From NCBI RefSeq assembly GCF_963674925.1, contig NZ_OY771649.1:558001-622000 (forward strand): a DNA stretch of 64,000 bases, written 5' to 3'. The notes under the pieces were generated by a model. It searched no databases. It was not told where the DNA came from and saw only the letters and a program-made list of their open reading frames with translations. Shown here piece by piece: positions 25,396 to 34,115 of the stretch. This DNA is from an uncultured Draconibacterium sp. GTDB taxonomy: Bacteria; Bacteroidota; Bacteroidia; Bacteroidales; Prolixibacteraceae. Made by a program: the position numbers and the translations under genes. Each line of letters begins with the position of its first letter. The first letter of the stretch is position 1.

Positions 25396-25427
25396 AAGAA
25401 AGATCCGTTTTCGGATCTTTCTTTTTT
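25396..25427 (+). terminator. Terminator of the curli-type operon
   Basis: AAGAAAGATCCG, TTTT loop, CGGATCTTTCTT, then a T-run: a 12-bp perfect stem. It lies about 130 bp past the lipoprotein stop and before ferritin. Confidence 0.85.
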
Positions 25428-25481
25428 ATCTTTCTGTCCTTTTTTCTACTTTTAAGCACAAATTCATAAAACAAGTAGATC

Positions 25482-25997
25482 ATGTTGAAAGAAAAAGTAC
25501 TAAAAGCGTTAAATGAGCAGATAAACGCCGAACAATATTCATCATTATTATACCTATCAATGTCGGCCTATTTTAACGATAAAGGGCTGCCGGGCTTCGC
25601 CAACTGGATGTATGTACAGTACCAGGAAGAGCTGACTCATGCCAATAAGTTTTTTAATTACGTTGTTGAACGAGGAGGTAAAGTGGAGTTGAAAGCTATT
25701 GACCAGATGCCAACAACATGGGAAGGTGTTATTGATGTTTATGAGAAAACACTGGAGCACGAGCAGCTGGTTACCAGTTTAATCGATAATCTGGTTGATG
25801 TTGCCGTTGAAGAAAGAGACCATGCAACACAAAGTTTTTTGCGCTGGTTTGTTGATGAGCAGGTTGAAGAAGAAGCTAACGTTACAGAAATACTTGATAC
25901 CTTAAAGCTTATTAATGGCCAGGGTAACGGTATTTTTATGCTGGATCGTGAAATGCGTAATCGTACCTTCGTTGATACTACTGCTGCAGCCCAATAA
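25482..25997 (+). CDS. ftnA: Non-heme ferritin
   Basis: 171 residues, one ferritin four-helix domain with all ferroxidase-centre positions at FtnA numbering: E17, E50, H53, E94, Q127 and E130. It oxidises Fe(II) and stores Fe(III) in a 24-subunit cytosolic shell. The C-terminal tail (QGNGIFMLDREMRNRTFVD) resembles that of other Bacteroidota ferritins. Monocistronic between two terminators. Confidence 0.95.
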   Translation: MLKEKVLKALNEQINAEQYSSLLYLSMSAYFNDKGLPGFANWMYVQYQEELTHANKFFNYVVERGGKVELKAIDQMPTTWEGVIDVYEKTLEHEQLVTSLIDNLVDVAVEERDHATQSFLRWFVDEQVEEEANVTEILDTLKLINGQGNGIFMLDREMRNRTFVDTTAAAQ

Positions 25998-26020
25998 AAT
26001 TCAGATCAATATATAGAATT

Positions 26021-26050
26021 AAAAGGCTGCTCTTTTAGCAGCCTTTTTTA
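26021..26050 (+). terminator. Ferritin terminator
   Basis: AAAAGGCTGCT, CTTTT loop, AGCAGCCTTTTTTATTTT: an 11-bp stem with a T-run, 23 bp past the ferritin stop. Confidence 0.9.
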
Positions 26051-26060
26051 TTTTTACACC

Positions 26061-28250
26061 ATGGAACCCAGAGAACAAATATATACAAGATACGACCACA
26101 TAAAGGAGTTTTGCCAGTTAACGTGGGACGATGCATCGTTTCTGAAACTTGAGAATGCTTTTGAATTCGCCCAAAAAGTTCTTGGTGAAACCCGCTTTTC
26201 TCACGGCGAAGTAATTCTAAGTCATTCACTCGAAGTGGCCTCCATAATTGCAATGGAGATCGGTCTTGAGCCCGATTCGGTAATTACAGGCTTGTTGCAC
26301 AATGTAATGTACGCCGGGTTAAAGGAAAAGGTAACTCAGGAAGAAATTGGTGAAAAATTTGGTGCGCATATCAGTTCAATTCTGGAAGGTATGGCTAAAA
26401 TCAATGCCTTGGGAACCGATACCATTGACCTGCATTCGGAAAATTACCGAAAACTGATGCTTGCTTTGGCCGGCGATGTACGTGTAATTCTGGTAAAAAT
26501 TGCCGACCGGTTACAGGTAATGCGCAATCTTGAAGTTTACAACGAAGCAAACCAGCAGAAACTCGCCCACGAAACACAATATTTATATGCTCCTTTAGCT
26601 CACCGGCTTGGTTTGTACAATATAAATTCCGAGATGCAGGATATTTGCCTGAAAATTCAAAAGCCGGATGAGTATTTTTATGTAGTAAACCGTTTAAAAG
26701 AAACCGAACGCGAGCGAGCCAGCTTTGTAGCCGAATTTGTTAAACCCATTGAGAAAAAGCTACAGCAACGCGGATTGAAATTTTCGATGAAAGCACGTAC
26801 AAAGTCTATTTCGTCGATAAACACCAAAATGCGCAAAAAGAATGTTTCGTTCGACGAGGTAATGGATTTGTTTGCTATTCGTGTGATTCTTGACTCGGAA
26901 CCTGAAAATGAAAAAGCCGACTGCTGGACTGCTTATTCGTTTGTTACTGAGGAGTATCAAACCAACCCGAATCGATTGCGCGATTGGATTACCATTCCAA
27001 AATCAAACGGCTATGAGTCGCTGCACACAACGGTAATGGGGCCACATAAAAAATGGGTTGAAATACAAATCCGTACCAAGCGAATGGACGAGGTTGCTGA
27101 AAAAGGGTTGGCTGCACACTGGAAATATAAAGGTGGCAAGGAATCGGGTTTCGACTCGTGGCTGGCTGGAATTCGCGATATTCTGGAAAATCCGGGATTA
27201 AATGCGGTTGATTTTATCGATCATTTTAACACTGATATATACAGCGACGAGATATTTGTTTTTACGCCAAAGGGAGACTTGAAGAAAATGCCGTCGGGGG
27301 CTACAGTGCTCGATTTTGCCTACGAAATTCACTCGCGCATTGGTGATACCTGTGTTGGCGGAAAGATAAATGGCAAAAAAGTTACTTTAAAACACAAACT
27401 TAAAAACGGCGATCAAATTGAGATTGACACGTCGAATAACCAAAAGCCAAAATTAGATTGGCTGGATTTTGTAGTTACATCGAAAGCTAAAAACAGGGTT
27501 AAAACGAGTTTGAACGAAGACCGTAACCGCCAGGCAAATGATGGCCGCGAAATGTTGTTGCGCAAATTTAAAAACTGGAAACTGGATTTAAACGACGATG
27601 CAATACGTAAAATTCTGAAACATTTTGGCTTTAAACTGGCAGTTGATTTATACTATGAAATAGCTATTGGAAAAATCGATACGCTTGAAGTTAAATCGCT
27701 TTTTGTTGAAAAAGAAGAAGAGGAGACAACGAAACGGACCATTGAAGAGTTGTTGCCAACAAGCGAAGCGAAAAACTTTACGTATGATGGAGGCGAAGAT
27801 TTTCTGATCATCGACAATAACCTGAAAAACGTAAACTACAAGCTGGCAAAATGTTGTAATCCGGTTTTTGGCGACAAAATATTCGGTTTTGTTACCATAA
27901 ATGATGGTATAAAAATTCATCGTGCCAGTTGCCCGAATGCGCCTCAAATGAAAGAGCGTTTTCCTTACCGTATTATAAAAACCGTGTGGAAAGACAATAC
28001 AAGTAATAGTTCTTTCTTAACATCGTTGCATGTGTCAGGTACTGATGAAGTTGGTATCATTTCGGAGATCACACACATTATTGCAAAAGATGTTGGCACA
28101 CAAATGCGATCGATAAATATTTCGAGCGATAAAGGCAATTTTGAGGGAATATTGCAGATTTCGGTTTATAATCTCGATCACCTCGAATTTCTTATTCATA
28201 AACTAAAAAAGGTAAAAGGTGTTATTTCTGTAAGCAGGGGAGAGAAATAG
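26061..28250 (+). CDS. RelA/SpoT-family (p)ppGpp synthetase with degenerate hydrolase centre
   Basis: 729 residues with full long-RSH architecture. It has an HD region (about 25-180), a synthetase domain (about 230-345, RLRDWITIPKSNGYESLHTT and EIQIRTKRMDEVAEKGLAAH), TGS (about 390-450, EIFVFTPKGDLKKMPSGATV), a CC/zinc-finger region (AKCCNPVFGDKIFGFVT) and a C-terminal ACT domain. The hydrolase centre is altered: the HD pair reads H80-N81 and the following E-D reads Y-A (LLHNVMYAG versus HDVVEDT), and DRLHNM is DRLQVM. H55 and D149 remain. The synthetase motifs look intact, so it should act as a synthetase only, like RelA, although its domain order is shared by SpoT. A true SpoT would be needed elsewhere in the genome. 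It is co-transcribed with a small TPR gene. Confidence 0.9.
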   Translation: MEPREQIYTRYDHIKEFCQLTWDDASFLKLENAFEFAQKVLGETRFSHGEVILSHSLEVASIIAMEIGLEPDSVITGLLHNVMYAGLKEKVTQEEIGEKFGAHISSILEGMAKINALGTDTIDLHSENYRKLMLALAGDVRVILVKIADRLQVMRNLEVYNEANQQKLAHETQYLYAPLAHRLGLYNINSEMQDICLKIQKPDEYFYVVNRLKETERERASFVAEFVKPIEKKLQQRGLKFSMKARTKSISSINTKMRKKNVSFDEVMDLFAIRVILDSEPENEKADCWTAYSFVTEEYQTNPNRLRDWITIPKSNGYESLHTTVMGPHKKWVEIQIRTKRMDEVAEKGLAAHWKYKGGKESGFDSWLAGIRDILENPGLNAVDFIDHFNTDIYSDEIFVFTPKGDLKKMPSGATVLDFAYEIHSRIGDTCVGGKINGKKVTLKHKLKNGDQIEIDTSNNQKPKLDWLDFVVTSKAKNRVKTSLNEDRNRQANDGREMLLRKFKNWKLDLNDDAIRKILKHFGFKLAVDLYYEIAIGKIDTLEVKSLFVEKEEEETTKRTIEELLPTSEAKNFTYDGGEDFLIIDNNLKNVNYKLAKCCNPVFGDKIFGFVTINDGIKIHRASCPNAPQMKERFPYRIIKTVWKDNTSNSSFLTSLHVSGTDEVGIISEITHIIAKDVGTQMRSINISSDKGNFEGILQISVYNLDHLEFLIHKLKKVKGVISVSRGEK

Positions 28251-28252
28251 AA

Positions 28253-28540
28253 ATGGAGAACACGGAAATTGAAAACAGCCTGAAGGTAATTGAAGATTTG
28301 TTGAAAACCGAAAAGGCGGAGCAAGCCAGAAACCTTTTTGAAAAACTTGATGAGCAGAATACTGTGCGTTATTTCCTGCTGAAAGGAAATATCGAACAGA
28401 AATATCAAAATTGGGGAGAGGCTATTAATGCTTTCAACCATGTGTTGGATATTGACCCCGAGAATACTGAGGCGGCAAATAATCTTCACCTGATTAAAAA
28501 TATATTGAACTTTTGGAATCCGGATTTACTTAACCCGTAA
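28253..28540 (+). CDS. Small TPR protein downstream of the Rel/SpoT gene
   Basis: 95 residues starting 2 bp after the RSH stop, so it is translated from the same mRNA. One clear tetratricopeptide unit (NWGEAINAFNHVLDIDPENT) plus a preceding degenerate one. No signal peptide; cytosolic. Role unknown; tight coupling hints at a link to the synthetase, which is inference. Confidence 0.75.
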   Translation: MENTEIENSLKVIEDLLKTEKAEQARNLFEKLDEQNTVRYFLLKGNIEQKYQNWGEAINAFNHVLDIDPENTEAANNLHLIKNILNFWNPDLLNP

Positions 28541-28726
28541 GTCGCTAGAAAATAACACCATTTTTAAATGGTATTGTTTTTGTTTTTGCAATATGCGTAA
28601 AAAGAGTAGCGAATCTTAATTGCTGTATTTTAGGTTTTTAATTCAGAATTACTATTTTTGGGGCTCATCGACGAAATTTACAGGAAAATTAAATTGAATT
28701 ATAAAATATTAAAAAGTAGTTGAAAA

Positions 28727-29524
28727 ATGAAAAGAGTAGTATTGTTAATGGTGATGGTGTTTATTTCAGTAATGACATTTGCCCAGGACGCCAGTGAATT
28801 AATGACGCAGGCAAATGCCGCTGTTGAAAGCAAAGATTTTGAAAAGGCTATTGAATTATTCGAATCAGTATTGGCTATCCCTGATCATGGACAGAATGTG
28901 GATAATATTAATGCTGTACTTGGTCAATTGCGCCCGGCTGTAGCAAAAACTAAAGCATCGGATGCAGTAGATAGCAAAGAGTACGATAAAGCAATTGCGC
29001 TTTATAAAGCTGCTATAGCAGATTATCCTAACGAAGGTATTGAAGAGCAAGCAGGTAAAATTTTCTATAACGAAGGAATTAAAAGCTATAAAGGCGAAAA
29101 CTTTGTTGAAGCCGCCAATTGTTTTGCTATTTCACAAAACGATTTTAATTACGACAAAGCCGAAAAATACAAAAGTGCTTCGTTGAAAAAGGCTGCTGAA
29201 GCTTTAGTTGCCGAAGGAAAATCGTCAGTTGAAGGAGTTGCTGTTAGTGAGAAAAATAAAGCCGAATTGGTTGAAAACATTGCCAAGGTGTATTTCTCTC
29301 AAGGATATGACAAGTACCAGGAAGGTGCTGCAACTATTAAAAGTGCGACCGAAAGTGTTAATTCAGGAAGCATAACAACTTTAGATGATGAGTATAAAAA
29401 TGCAGTAGCAGCAGGTAAGAAAAGCTTTGAACAAGCTATTCCGTTCCTGAAAAAAGCTTTAGAGCTTGATCCAAACAATGCAAATGCTAAAAAAGTATTA
29501 GCAGCATGTGAGCAAAGTCTGTAA
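28727..29524 (+). CDS. Secreted TPR protein
   Basis: 265 residues with signal peptide (1-19, ending in TFAQD). Four to five TPR-like units: VESKDFEKAIELFESVL, VDSKEYDKAIALYKAAIADY, KGENFVEAANCFAISQ, and IPFLKKALELDPNNANAKKV at the C-terminus. It lies about 185 bp from the previous gene and has its own terminator. Periplasmic protein-interaction role likely; partner unknown. Confidence 0.8.
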   Translation: MKRVVLLMVMVFISVMTFAQDASELMTQANAAVESKDFEKAIELFESVLAIPDHGQNVDNINAVLGQLRPAVAKTKASDAVDSKEYDKAIALYKAAIADYPNEGIEEQAGKIFYNEGIKSYKGENFVEAANCFAISQNDFNYDKAEKYKSASLKKAAEALVAEGKSSVEGVAVSEKNKAELVENIAKVYFSQGYDKYQEGAATIKSATESVNSGSITTLDDEYKNAVAAGKKSFEQAIPFLKKALELDPNNANAKKVLAACEQSL

Positions 29525-29546
29525 GAGAATTATTAGATAAACAGTG

Positions 29547-29581
29547 AAAGGTTCGGGAGTTATTCCGGACCTTTTGTTTTT
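29547..29581 (+). terminator. Terminator after the secreted TPR gene
   Basis: AAAGGTTCGG, 8-nt loop, CCGGACCTTTT with one T-G pair, followed by GTTTTT. About 23 bp past the stop. Confidence 0.75.
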
Positions 29582-29822
29582 AAAAGCGTTTCTAAATCGG
29601 AAAACTGTCGTTCATGATGTTCCTAAGGGGAGCAATCAAAGCGAATTAATCATAAAATATTCTGCTAATCATCTGTTTTCAGAAAAATTAATATTGCTTT
29701 GATATTCTTTTTAAGCTATCGAAAATTAGCATATATTTGCGGGCGATTGAGTAGAAAACTCGTTTTTTCCTGAGTATTAACACTGTATTGTTAATTGTTT
29801 TTGCAAAAATTAGGTTAACTGC

Positions 29823-29854
29823 TTGATTATTTTCTAAAAAAGTATTTTCTTTGC
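29823..29854 (+). promoter_or_regulatory. Promoter of the rpmB operon
   Basis: TTG at 29823-29825 and TTTCTTTG at 29846-29853, separated by 20 bp, fit the Bacteroidota -33/-7 spacing (TAnnTTTG consensus with one mismatch). A second, fuller -7 match TATATTTG at 29732-29739 could drive a longer leader. The near promoter leaves about 45 nt before the rpmB start. Confidence 0.45.
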
Positions 29855-29904
29855 ACTCCGTTTTTAGTAATGTGTTTATTGTAAACATCAAGAAATTAAA
29901 AGAA

Positions 29905-30147
29905 ATGTCACGAGTTTGTCAAATAACAGGTAAAAGAGCAATGGTGGGTAACAATGTTTCTCACTCGAAAAGAAGGACTAAAAGAAAGTTCGATATAAAC
30001 CTGTTTAAAAAGAAATTTTATATGCCCCACGAAGATCGTTGGGTGCAACTAACAGTATCTGCTGCCGGTATGCGTACCATTAATAAAAAAGGCATTAAGT
30101 CTGCTTTAGCGGAGGCACAGGAAAAAGGTTTTATTGATAAATTTTAA
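29905..30147 (+). CDS. rpmB: 50S ribosomal protein L28
   Basis: 80 residues beginning MSRVCQITGKRAMVGNNVSH, the standard L28 N-terminus. An upstream in-frame ATG at 29851 would add 18 residues with no L28 character and overlaps the likely promoter, so it was not used. First gene of rpmB-rpmG-DUF4295-ftsY, an order typical of Bacteroidota. Confidence 0.95.
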   Translation: MSRVCQITGKRAMVGNNVSHSKRRTKRKFDINLFKKKFYMPHEDRWVQLTVSAAGMRTINKKGIKSALAEAQEKGFIDKF

Positions 30148-30160
30148 AAGATCTTAAGCT

Positions 30161-30343
30161 ATGGCAAAAAAAGGTAACAGAGTGCAGGTGATATTAGAAT
30201 GCACAGAGCATAAAGATAGTGGTGTACCAGGTACTTCAAGGTATATCACTACAAAGAACAGAAAGAATACTCCGGATCGTATGGAATTGAAAAAATACAA
30301 TCCTATTCTTAAGAAAGTAACAGTACATAAAGAAATTAAATAA
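30161..30343 (+). CDS. rpmG: 50S ribosomal protein L33
   Basis: 60 residues: MAKKGNRVQVILECTEHKDS and then SRYITTKNRKNTPDRMELKK are standard L33. The zinc-binding cysteine pairs of the C+ form are absent (only one Cys), so this is the C- form that does not need zinc. 13 bp after rpmB. Confidence 0.95.
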   Translation: MAKKGNRVQVILECTEHKDSGVPGTSRYITTKNRKNTPDRMELKKYNPILKKVTVHKEIK

Positions 30344-30350
30344 TTAAGAC

Positions 30351-30503
30351 ATGGCAAAGAAAGCAGTAGCATCACTACAGAAAGGTGCCGGTAAAGGTTA
30401 TGCGAAAGTAATCAAAATGACTAAATCGGAGAAAACCGGAGCATACGCTTTTAAAGAAGAAATGGTGCCAAACGATGACGTTAAAACTTATTTTAAAAAA
30501 TAA
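30351..30503 (+). CDS. DUF4295 small basic protein
   Basis: 50 residues (MAKKAVASLQKGAGKGYAKV to VKTYFKK). It is DUF4295, a family confined to Bacteroidota and almost always placed between rpmG and ftsY. The composition is strongly basic. Its conserved place and size suggest a ribosome-associated protein. It starts 7 bp after rpmG. Confidence 0.85.
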   Translation: MAKKAVASLQKGAGKGYAKVIKMTKSEKTGAYAFKEEMVPNDDVKTYFKK

Positions 30504-30524
30504 GAAAATATAATGTATAACAGG

Positions 30525-30557
30525 AAAAGCTTTCATGTAAGATGAAAGCTTTTTTTG
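30525..30557 (+). terminator. Terminator between DUF4295 and ftsY
   Basis: AAAAGCTTTCAT, 5-nt loop, ATGAAAGCTTTTTTT: a 12-bp stem with T-run. It suggests that ftsY is at least partly transcribed from its own promoter. Confidence 0.8.
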
Positions 30558-30644
30558 TTTATATGAACGATTTGGTAATTTTTGTACCACAAATTTATTG
30601 TAACCAAATTTTGTACTATTTTAGGACCTGCAAATCATTTTTAT

Positions 30645-31595
30645 ATGGCCATATTCGGAAGTTTTAACAGAAAGAAGAAAGAGAGTCTTGACGAGGGATT
30701 GTCGAAAACAAAAGAAAGTGTTTTTAAAAAACTGAGTCGTGCGGTAGTTGGAAAATCGAAAGTTGACGACGAAGTTTTAGACAATCTGGAAGAGGTACTT
30801 ATTACATCGGACGTAGGAGTTGATACAACGCTTAAAATCATTGAACGTATCGAAGAGCGTGTTTCCCGCGATAAATATATGGGTGTTGGCGAACTGAATA
30901 ACATTCTAAAGGATGAAATATCTGATTTATTGGAGGAGAATAACACTACCGATGTTTCAGATTTTGATCTTCCGCAAAAAGACGGGCCTTATATAATAAT
31001 GGTTGTTGGCGTAAACGGAGTGGGAAAAACCACTACCATCGGTAAATTAGCATACAATTTTAAACAAGCCGGAAAATCAGTTGTGCTGGGAGCTGCTGAT
31101 ACATTCAGGGCTGCCGCAATTGAGCAATTGGAGGTTTGGGCCGAAAGGGTAGATGTTCCTATCATAAAACAGAAAATGGGCTCAGATCCCGCATCTGTTG
31201 CATACGATACCTTAGCCTCGGCAAAAGCCAGCAATGCCGATGTGGTGATTATTGATACCGCCGGCCGACTTCACAATAAAGTGGGTTTAATGAACGAGCT
31301 GAGCAAGATTAAAAAGGTTATGCAAAAGATCGTTCCCGATGCTCCTGACGAAGTTTTACTTGTTCTGGATGGTTCTACCGGGCAAAACGCATTTGAGCAG
31401 GCAAAACAGTTTACAAAAGCCACAGAAGTAACAGCACTTGCATTAACCAAGCTCGACGGAACTGCTAAAGGTGGTGTTGTAATTGGTATTTCCGACCAGT
31501 TTAAAATTCCCGTAAAATATATTGGTATTGGCGAGAAAATGGAGCATTTGCAAATTTTCCGTCGTCGCGAGTTTGTCGATTCGCTCTTTTCGTAA
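30645..31595 (+). CDS. ftsY: Signal recognition particle receptor FtsY
   Basis: 316 residues from the ATG at 30645 (MAIFGSFNRKKK); the in-frame ATG at 30582 adds 21 residues that overlap the promoter region and lack family similarity. NG domain: a four-helix N part, P-loop GVNGVGKTTT (about 122-131), DTFRAAA, DTAGR, and TKLDGTAKGG. The acidic A domain of E. coli FtsY is absent, as in most Bacteroidota. It is a GTPase that docks SRP-bound ribosomes at the inner membrane. Confidence 0.95.
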   Translation: MAIFGSFNRKKKESLDEGLSKTKESVFKKLSRAVVGKSKVDDEVLDNLEEVLITSDVGVDTTLKIIERIEERVSRDKYMGVGELNNILKDEISDLLEENNTTDVSDFDLPQKDGPYIIMVVGVNGVGKTTTIGKLAYNFKQAGKSVVLGAADTFRAAAIEQLEVWAERVDVPIIKQKMGSDPASVAYDTLASAKASNADVVIIDTAGRLHNKVGLMNELSKIKKVMQKIVPDAPDEVLLVLDGSTGQNAFEQAKQFTKATEVTALALTKLDGTAKGGVVIGISDQFKIPVKYIGIGEKMEHLQIFRRREFVDSLFS

Positions 31596-31610
31596 CAATA
31601 TTTTATTACA

Positions 31611-31943
31611 ATGGCAGAGCTGAATAAGGTTGAGATAAAAGTTCAGATAACTTCCGAAATTGAAAAAACGGAAAAACTTATTCAGGAATATTCTGAGCTG
31701 ACAAAACCTGTTGAGCCGGAAAATGCCATTGGGAGAATATCCAGGATGGATGCCATTAATAATAAAAGTGTTACTGAAGCCGCTTTACGCAAGGCAAAAG
31801 AAAAACTGGAGAAGTTGAAATTTGCTTTCTCGAAAGTGGATGACGATGATTTCGGACGCTGTATAAGCTGTAAAAAGCCAATTCCCCTGGGGCGGATTCT
31901 TATTATGCCGCAAGCGCGAACCTGCGTAAATTGTTCACAATAA
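31611..31943 (+). CDS. TraR/DksA-type zinc-finger protein
   Basis: 110 residues. Coiled-coil-forming N-terminal 80 residues (rich in Glu/Lys), then a C4 zinc finger: GRCISCKKPIPLGRILIMPQ followed by RTCVNCSQ. This is the DksA/TraR fold, whose members bind the RNA polymerase secondary channel. The DxxDxA tip motif of E. coli DksA is not seen; the turn region reads GRISRMDAINNKSV. Starts 15 bp after ftsY, likely co-transcribed. Polymerase modulation is inference. Confidence 0.8.
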   Translation: MAELNKVEIKVQITSEIEKTEKLIQEYSELTKPVEPENAIGRISRMDAINNKSVTEAALRKAKEKLEKLKFAFSKVDDDDFGRCISCKKPIPLGRILIMPQARTCVNCSQ

Positions 31944-31948
31944 TTATG

Positions 31949-34018
31949 CTATTCAGATAAAACCGGTTGTTTTAAGTTCAGCAAAATCTTTTTTAGCTGG
32001 TTTTTATCAATCGGCTTAACAATAAAATTATTACACCCCGCAGCAATTGCTTCTTGTTTGTAGTTTTCCTGTGCATACGCCGTCTGTGCAATAATGTACA
32101 CATCTTTGTTAAATGCTCTTATTCGTTTGGTTGCTTCAAGTCCGTTTATCTTGGGCAGTTTTATATCCATTAAAACAACGTCGGTATCCGGATGTTTCCA
32201 AACAAGTTCAATCACATCCACCCCGTTTTTAACGCGCTTTATATTGCCCGGTACATCGGAAAGGATATGGCTTAAAAAGTTGTAAGATATTTCATCATCT
32301 TCTGCAATAATGATATTTAAATCGCCATTTCTATTGTAATCAATATGTTCTGCAGGTGTTTCATTTACTGCCGGTTCCTCGGGTGAGCTAACGACCCTTA
32401 AATTTGGTAAAACAAAGGTAAATGAAGTGCCTTTTCCGGGTGTGGACGAAACACTGATATCGCCATCCAACAGTTTTATATAGCCACGTGTTATTGATAG
32501 CCCCAGTCCCGATCCTTCGTATCCGCTTGAGTGTGAATGGTCGGCCTGTACAAAGTAATCGAATATTGCATTTTGCTTTTCGGGAGCAATTCCAATACCG
32601 GTGTCACATACCTTAATTTTTAATTCTGTAGCGTTAAGCGAGTACTGAATTTTTACGTATCCTTCTTTGGTGAATTTAATGGCATTTTTAATAAGGTTGG
32701 TTAAGATGGAAGTTAGTTTGTATGTATCGCTGTAGAAGTTCTGCGATGGCTCTGTAATTTCTGGTTCAATAATCAAATCAATTCCTTTTTCATTTGCTTC
32801 AACTATAAAAAAGTCATTCAGTTCGGATACGATTTTTGCAATATCTACTTTTTTAATCTGCACATCCTCGTTTTCCGATTCAATTTTCGAAATATCAATA
32901 ATATTATTAATGGTAGTAAGCATTCTGTCGCCACTCTGTTGAATGATATTTATAAACTGAAGTTCTTCCTCTTTAGAGTAAGCCTGCGTTTTTAAAAGTT
33001 CTGCAAAACCCAGAATGCCATTCATCGGTGTTCGTATTTCGTGACTCATGTTCGCTAAAAAAGCAGACTTCATTTTATCACTTTGCTCAGCTTTGTTTTT
33101 CTGACGCGAAAGTTCTTTCATGATCTCCGAATTCAGGTCGAGTTGATGCTGAAGATCTTGCGTTTTACTTTTTACCCTCGCTTGTAGAATTCGGTTGATT
33201 ACAATGAGGAGAAGAATTATGATGCCAACAATTGCACTGATGAGTATAATGAATCGCCAGTACTCTCGGAAACCATTCGGTTCTTTGTCGTACTCAGCAA
33301 GCCATTTGTCATAAATGCGTTGGTATTCGCCATTCGAAAGCAGAACCTCGGTAGCATTATTTATTATTGCTGCAAGTTCAATCGAATTTGGCGAAAGCAT
33401 AAAACCCATATTTCGTTCCAGAATCCGGTGGTTAGTGGTTTTTATGTATTCTTTTTGCAGCTCTGCAACATGATACATTCCTCCAATTCGTTGAGCAATG
33501 GCGCAAGTTACCTGTTCGTCTTCCAAAAATTCAATTAATTGATCGTAGTCAGTAGCATAAACAAATTTTGCAGCTGGGTTTATACTTAAAACGTATCGTA
33601 CCAGCACATCGTTTTTCCATAAAGCAACAACCGGTTCTTTTATGGTACGTAACAATTCGGGTGATATATTTTTATGATAATTGCTGTTGTAAAAAAAACA
33701 ATGCGAAGTATTGATAACCGACCGGGTATACAGATGTTCGTTATCGGGATAGCCGGGGTAGTGAGCTCCGGCAATACCGTCAATCTCTCCATCTTCCAGC
33801 ATCCTGTTTACAATCTGCCAGTTTGCTCCCGAAATTTCAATCTGGTTGTTATAAAGCTTGTTTATGGCCTTAACCAGATCGATATTGAAGCCAACAAGAT
33901 TGCCGTTCTGATCCGTGTAGTTAAACGGGGGATAATCATTACTCGCTTTAATTTTATATTGAGCATTTAGGTAATAGCTATTGGTTAGTATTATTACGCA
34001 AATTAAAAAAAATCGCAT
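31949..34018 (-). CDS. Hybrid sensor histidine kinase with periplasmic solute-binding sensor
   Basis: 689 residues from the ATG at 34018, chosen because it starts directly with a signal peptide (MRFFLICVIILTNSYYLNAQ); an in-frame ATG at 34084 would add 22 residues ahead of it. Order: SBP_bac_3 sensor (about 21-245, IKASNDYPPFNYTDQNGN), TM helix (about 256-276), HisKA with H326 in MSHEIRTPMNG, HATPase_c (about 430-545, with a GLGLSI G2 box), and receiver (about 568-680, VVLMDIKLPKING). It resembles BvgS/EvgS-type kinases sensing small molecules. No separate response regulator or transporter is adjacent; no DNA-binding output is fused. The input ligand is unknown, possibly an amino acid. Confidence 0.88.
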   Translation of the reverse strand: MRFFLICVIILTNSYYLNAQYKIKASNDYPPFNYTDQNGNLVGFNIDLVKAINKLYNNQIEISGANWQIVNRMLEDGEIDGIAGAHYPGYPDNEHLYTRSVINTSHCFFYNSNYHKNISPELLRTIKEPVVALWKNDVLVRYVLSINPAAKFVYATDYDQLIEFLEDEQVTCAIAQRIGGMYHVAELQKEYIKTTNHRILERNMGFMLSPNSIELAAIINNATEVLLSNGEYQRIYDKWLAEYDKEPNGFREYWRFIILISAIVGIIILLLIVINRILQARVKSKTQDLQHQLDLNSEIMKELSRQKNKAEQSDKMKSAFLANMSHEIRTPMNGILGFAELLKTQAYSKEEELQFINIIQQSGDRMLTTINNIIDISKIESENEDVQIKKVDIAKIVSELNDFFIVEANEKGIDLIIEPEITEPSQNFYSDTYKLTSILTNLIKNAIKFTKEGYVKIQYSLNATELKIKVCDTGIGIAPEKQNAIFDYFVQADHSHSSGYEGSGLGLSITRGYIKLLDGDISVSSTPGKGTSFTFVLPNLRVVSSPEEPAVNETPAEHIDYNRNGDLNIIIAEDDEISYNFLSHILSDVPGNIKRVKNGVDVIELVWKHPDTDVVLMDIKLPKINGLEATKRIRAFNKDVYIIAQTAYAQENYKQEAIAAGCNNFIVKPIDKNQLKKILLNLKQPVLSE

Positions 34019-34115
34019 ATTGGGTTCTTTTAAAACAAATCTAAATAGTTTTTTTGAAATTAAAATCCTGCTAAATTTAAGCATATTCTTGGATTAAGAA
34101 AATTAAGCAAACAAA

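Noticed and set aside
29851..29904. Longer N-terminus for ribosomal protein L28
   Set aside because: The extra 18 residues lack L28 similarity and the codons overlap a good promoter; the standard MSRVCQ start at 29905 fits the family.
30582..30644. Longer N-terminus for FtsY
   Set aside because: The extension has no family similarity and lies in the promoter region; MAIFGSF at 30645 is the usual Bacteroidota start.
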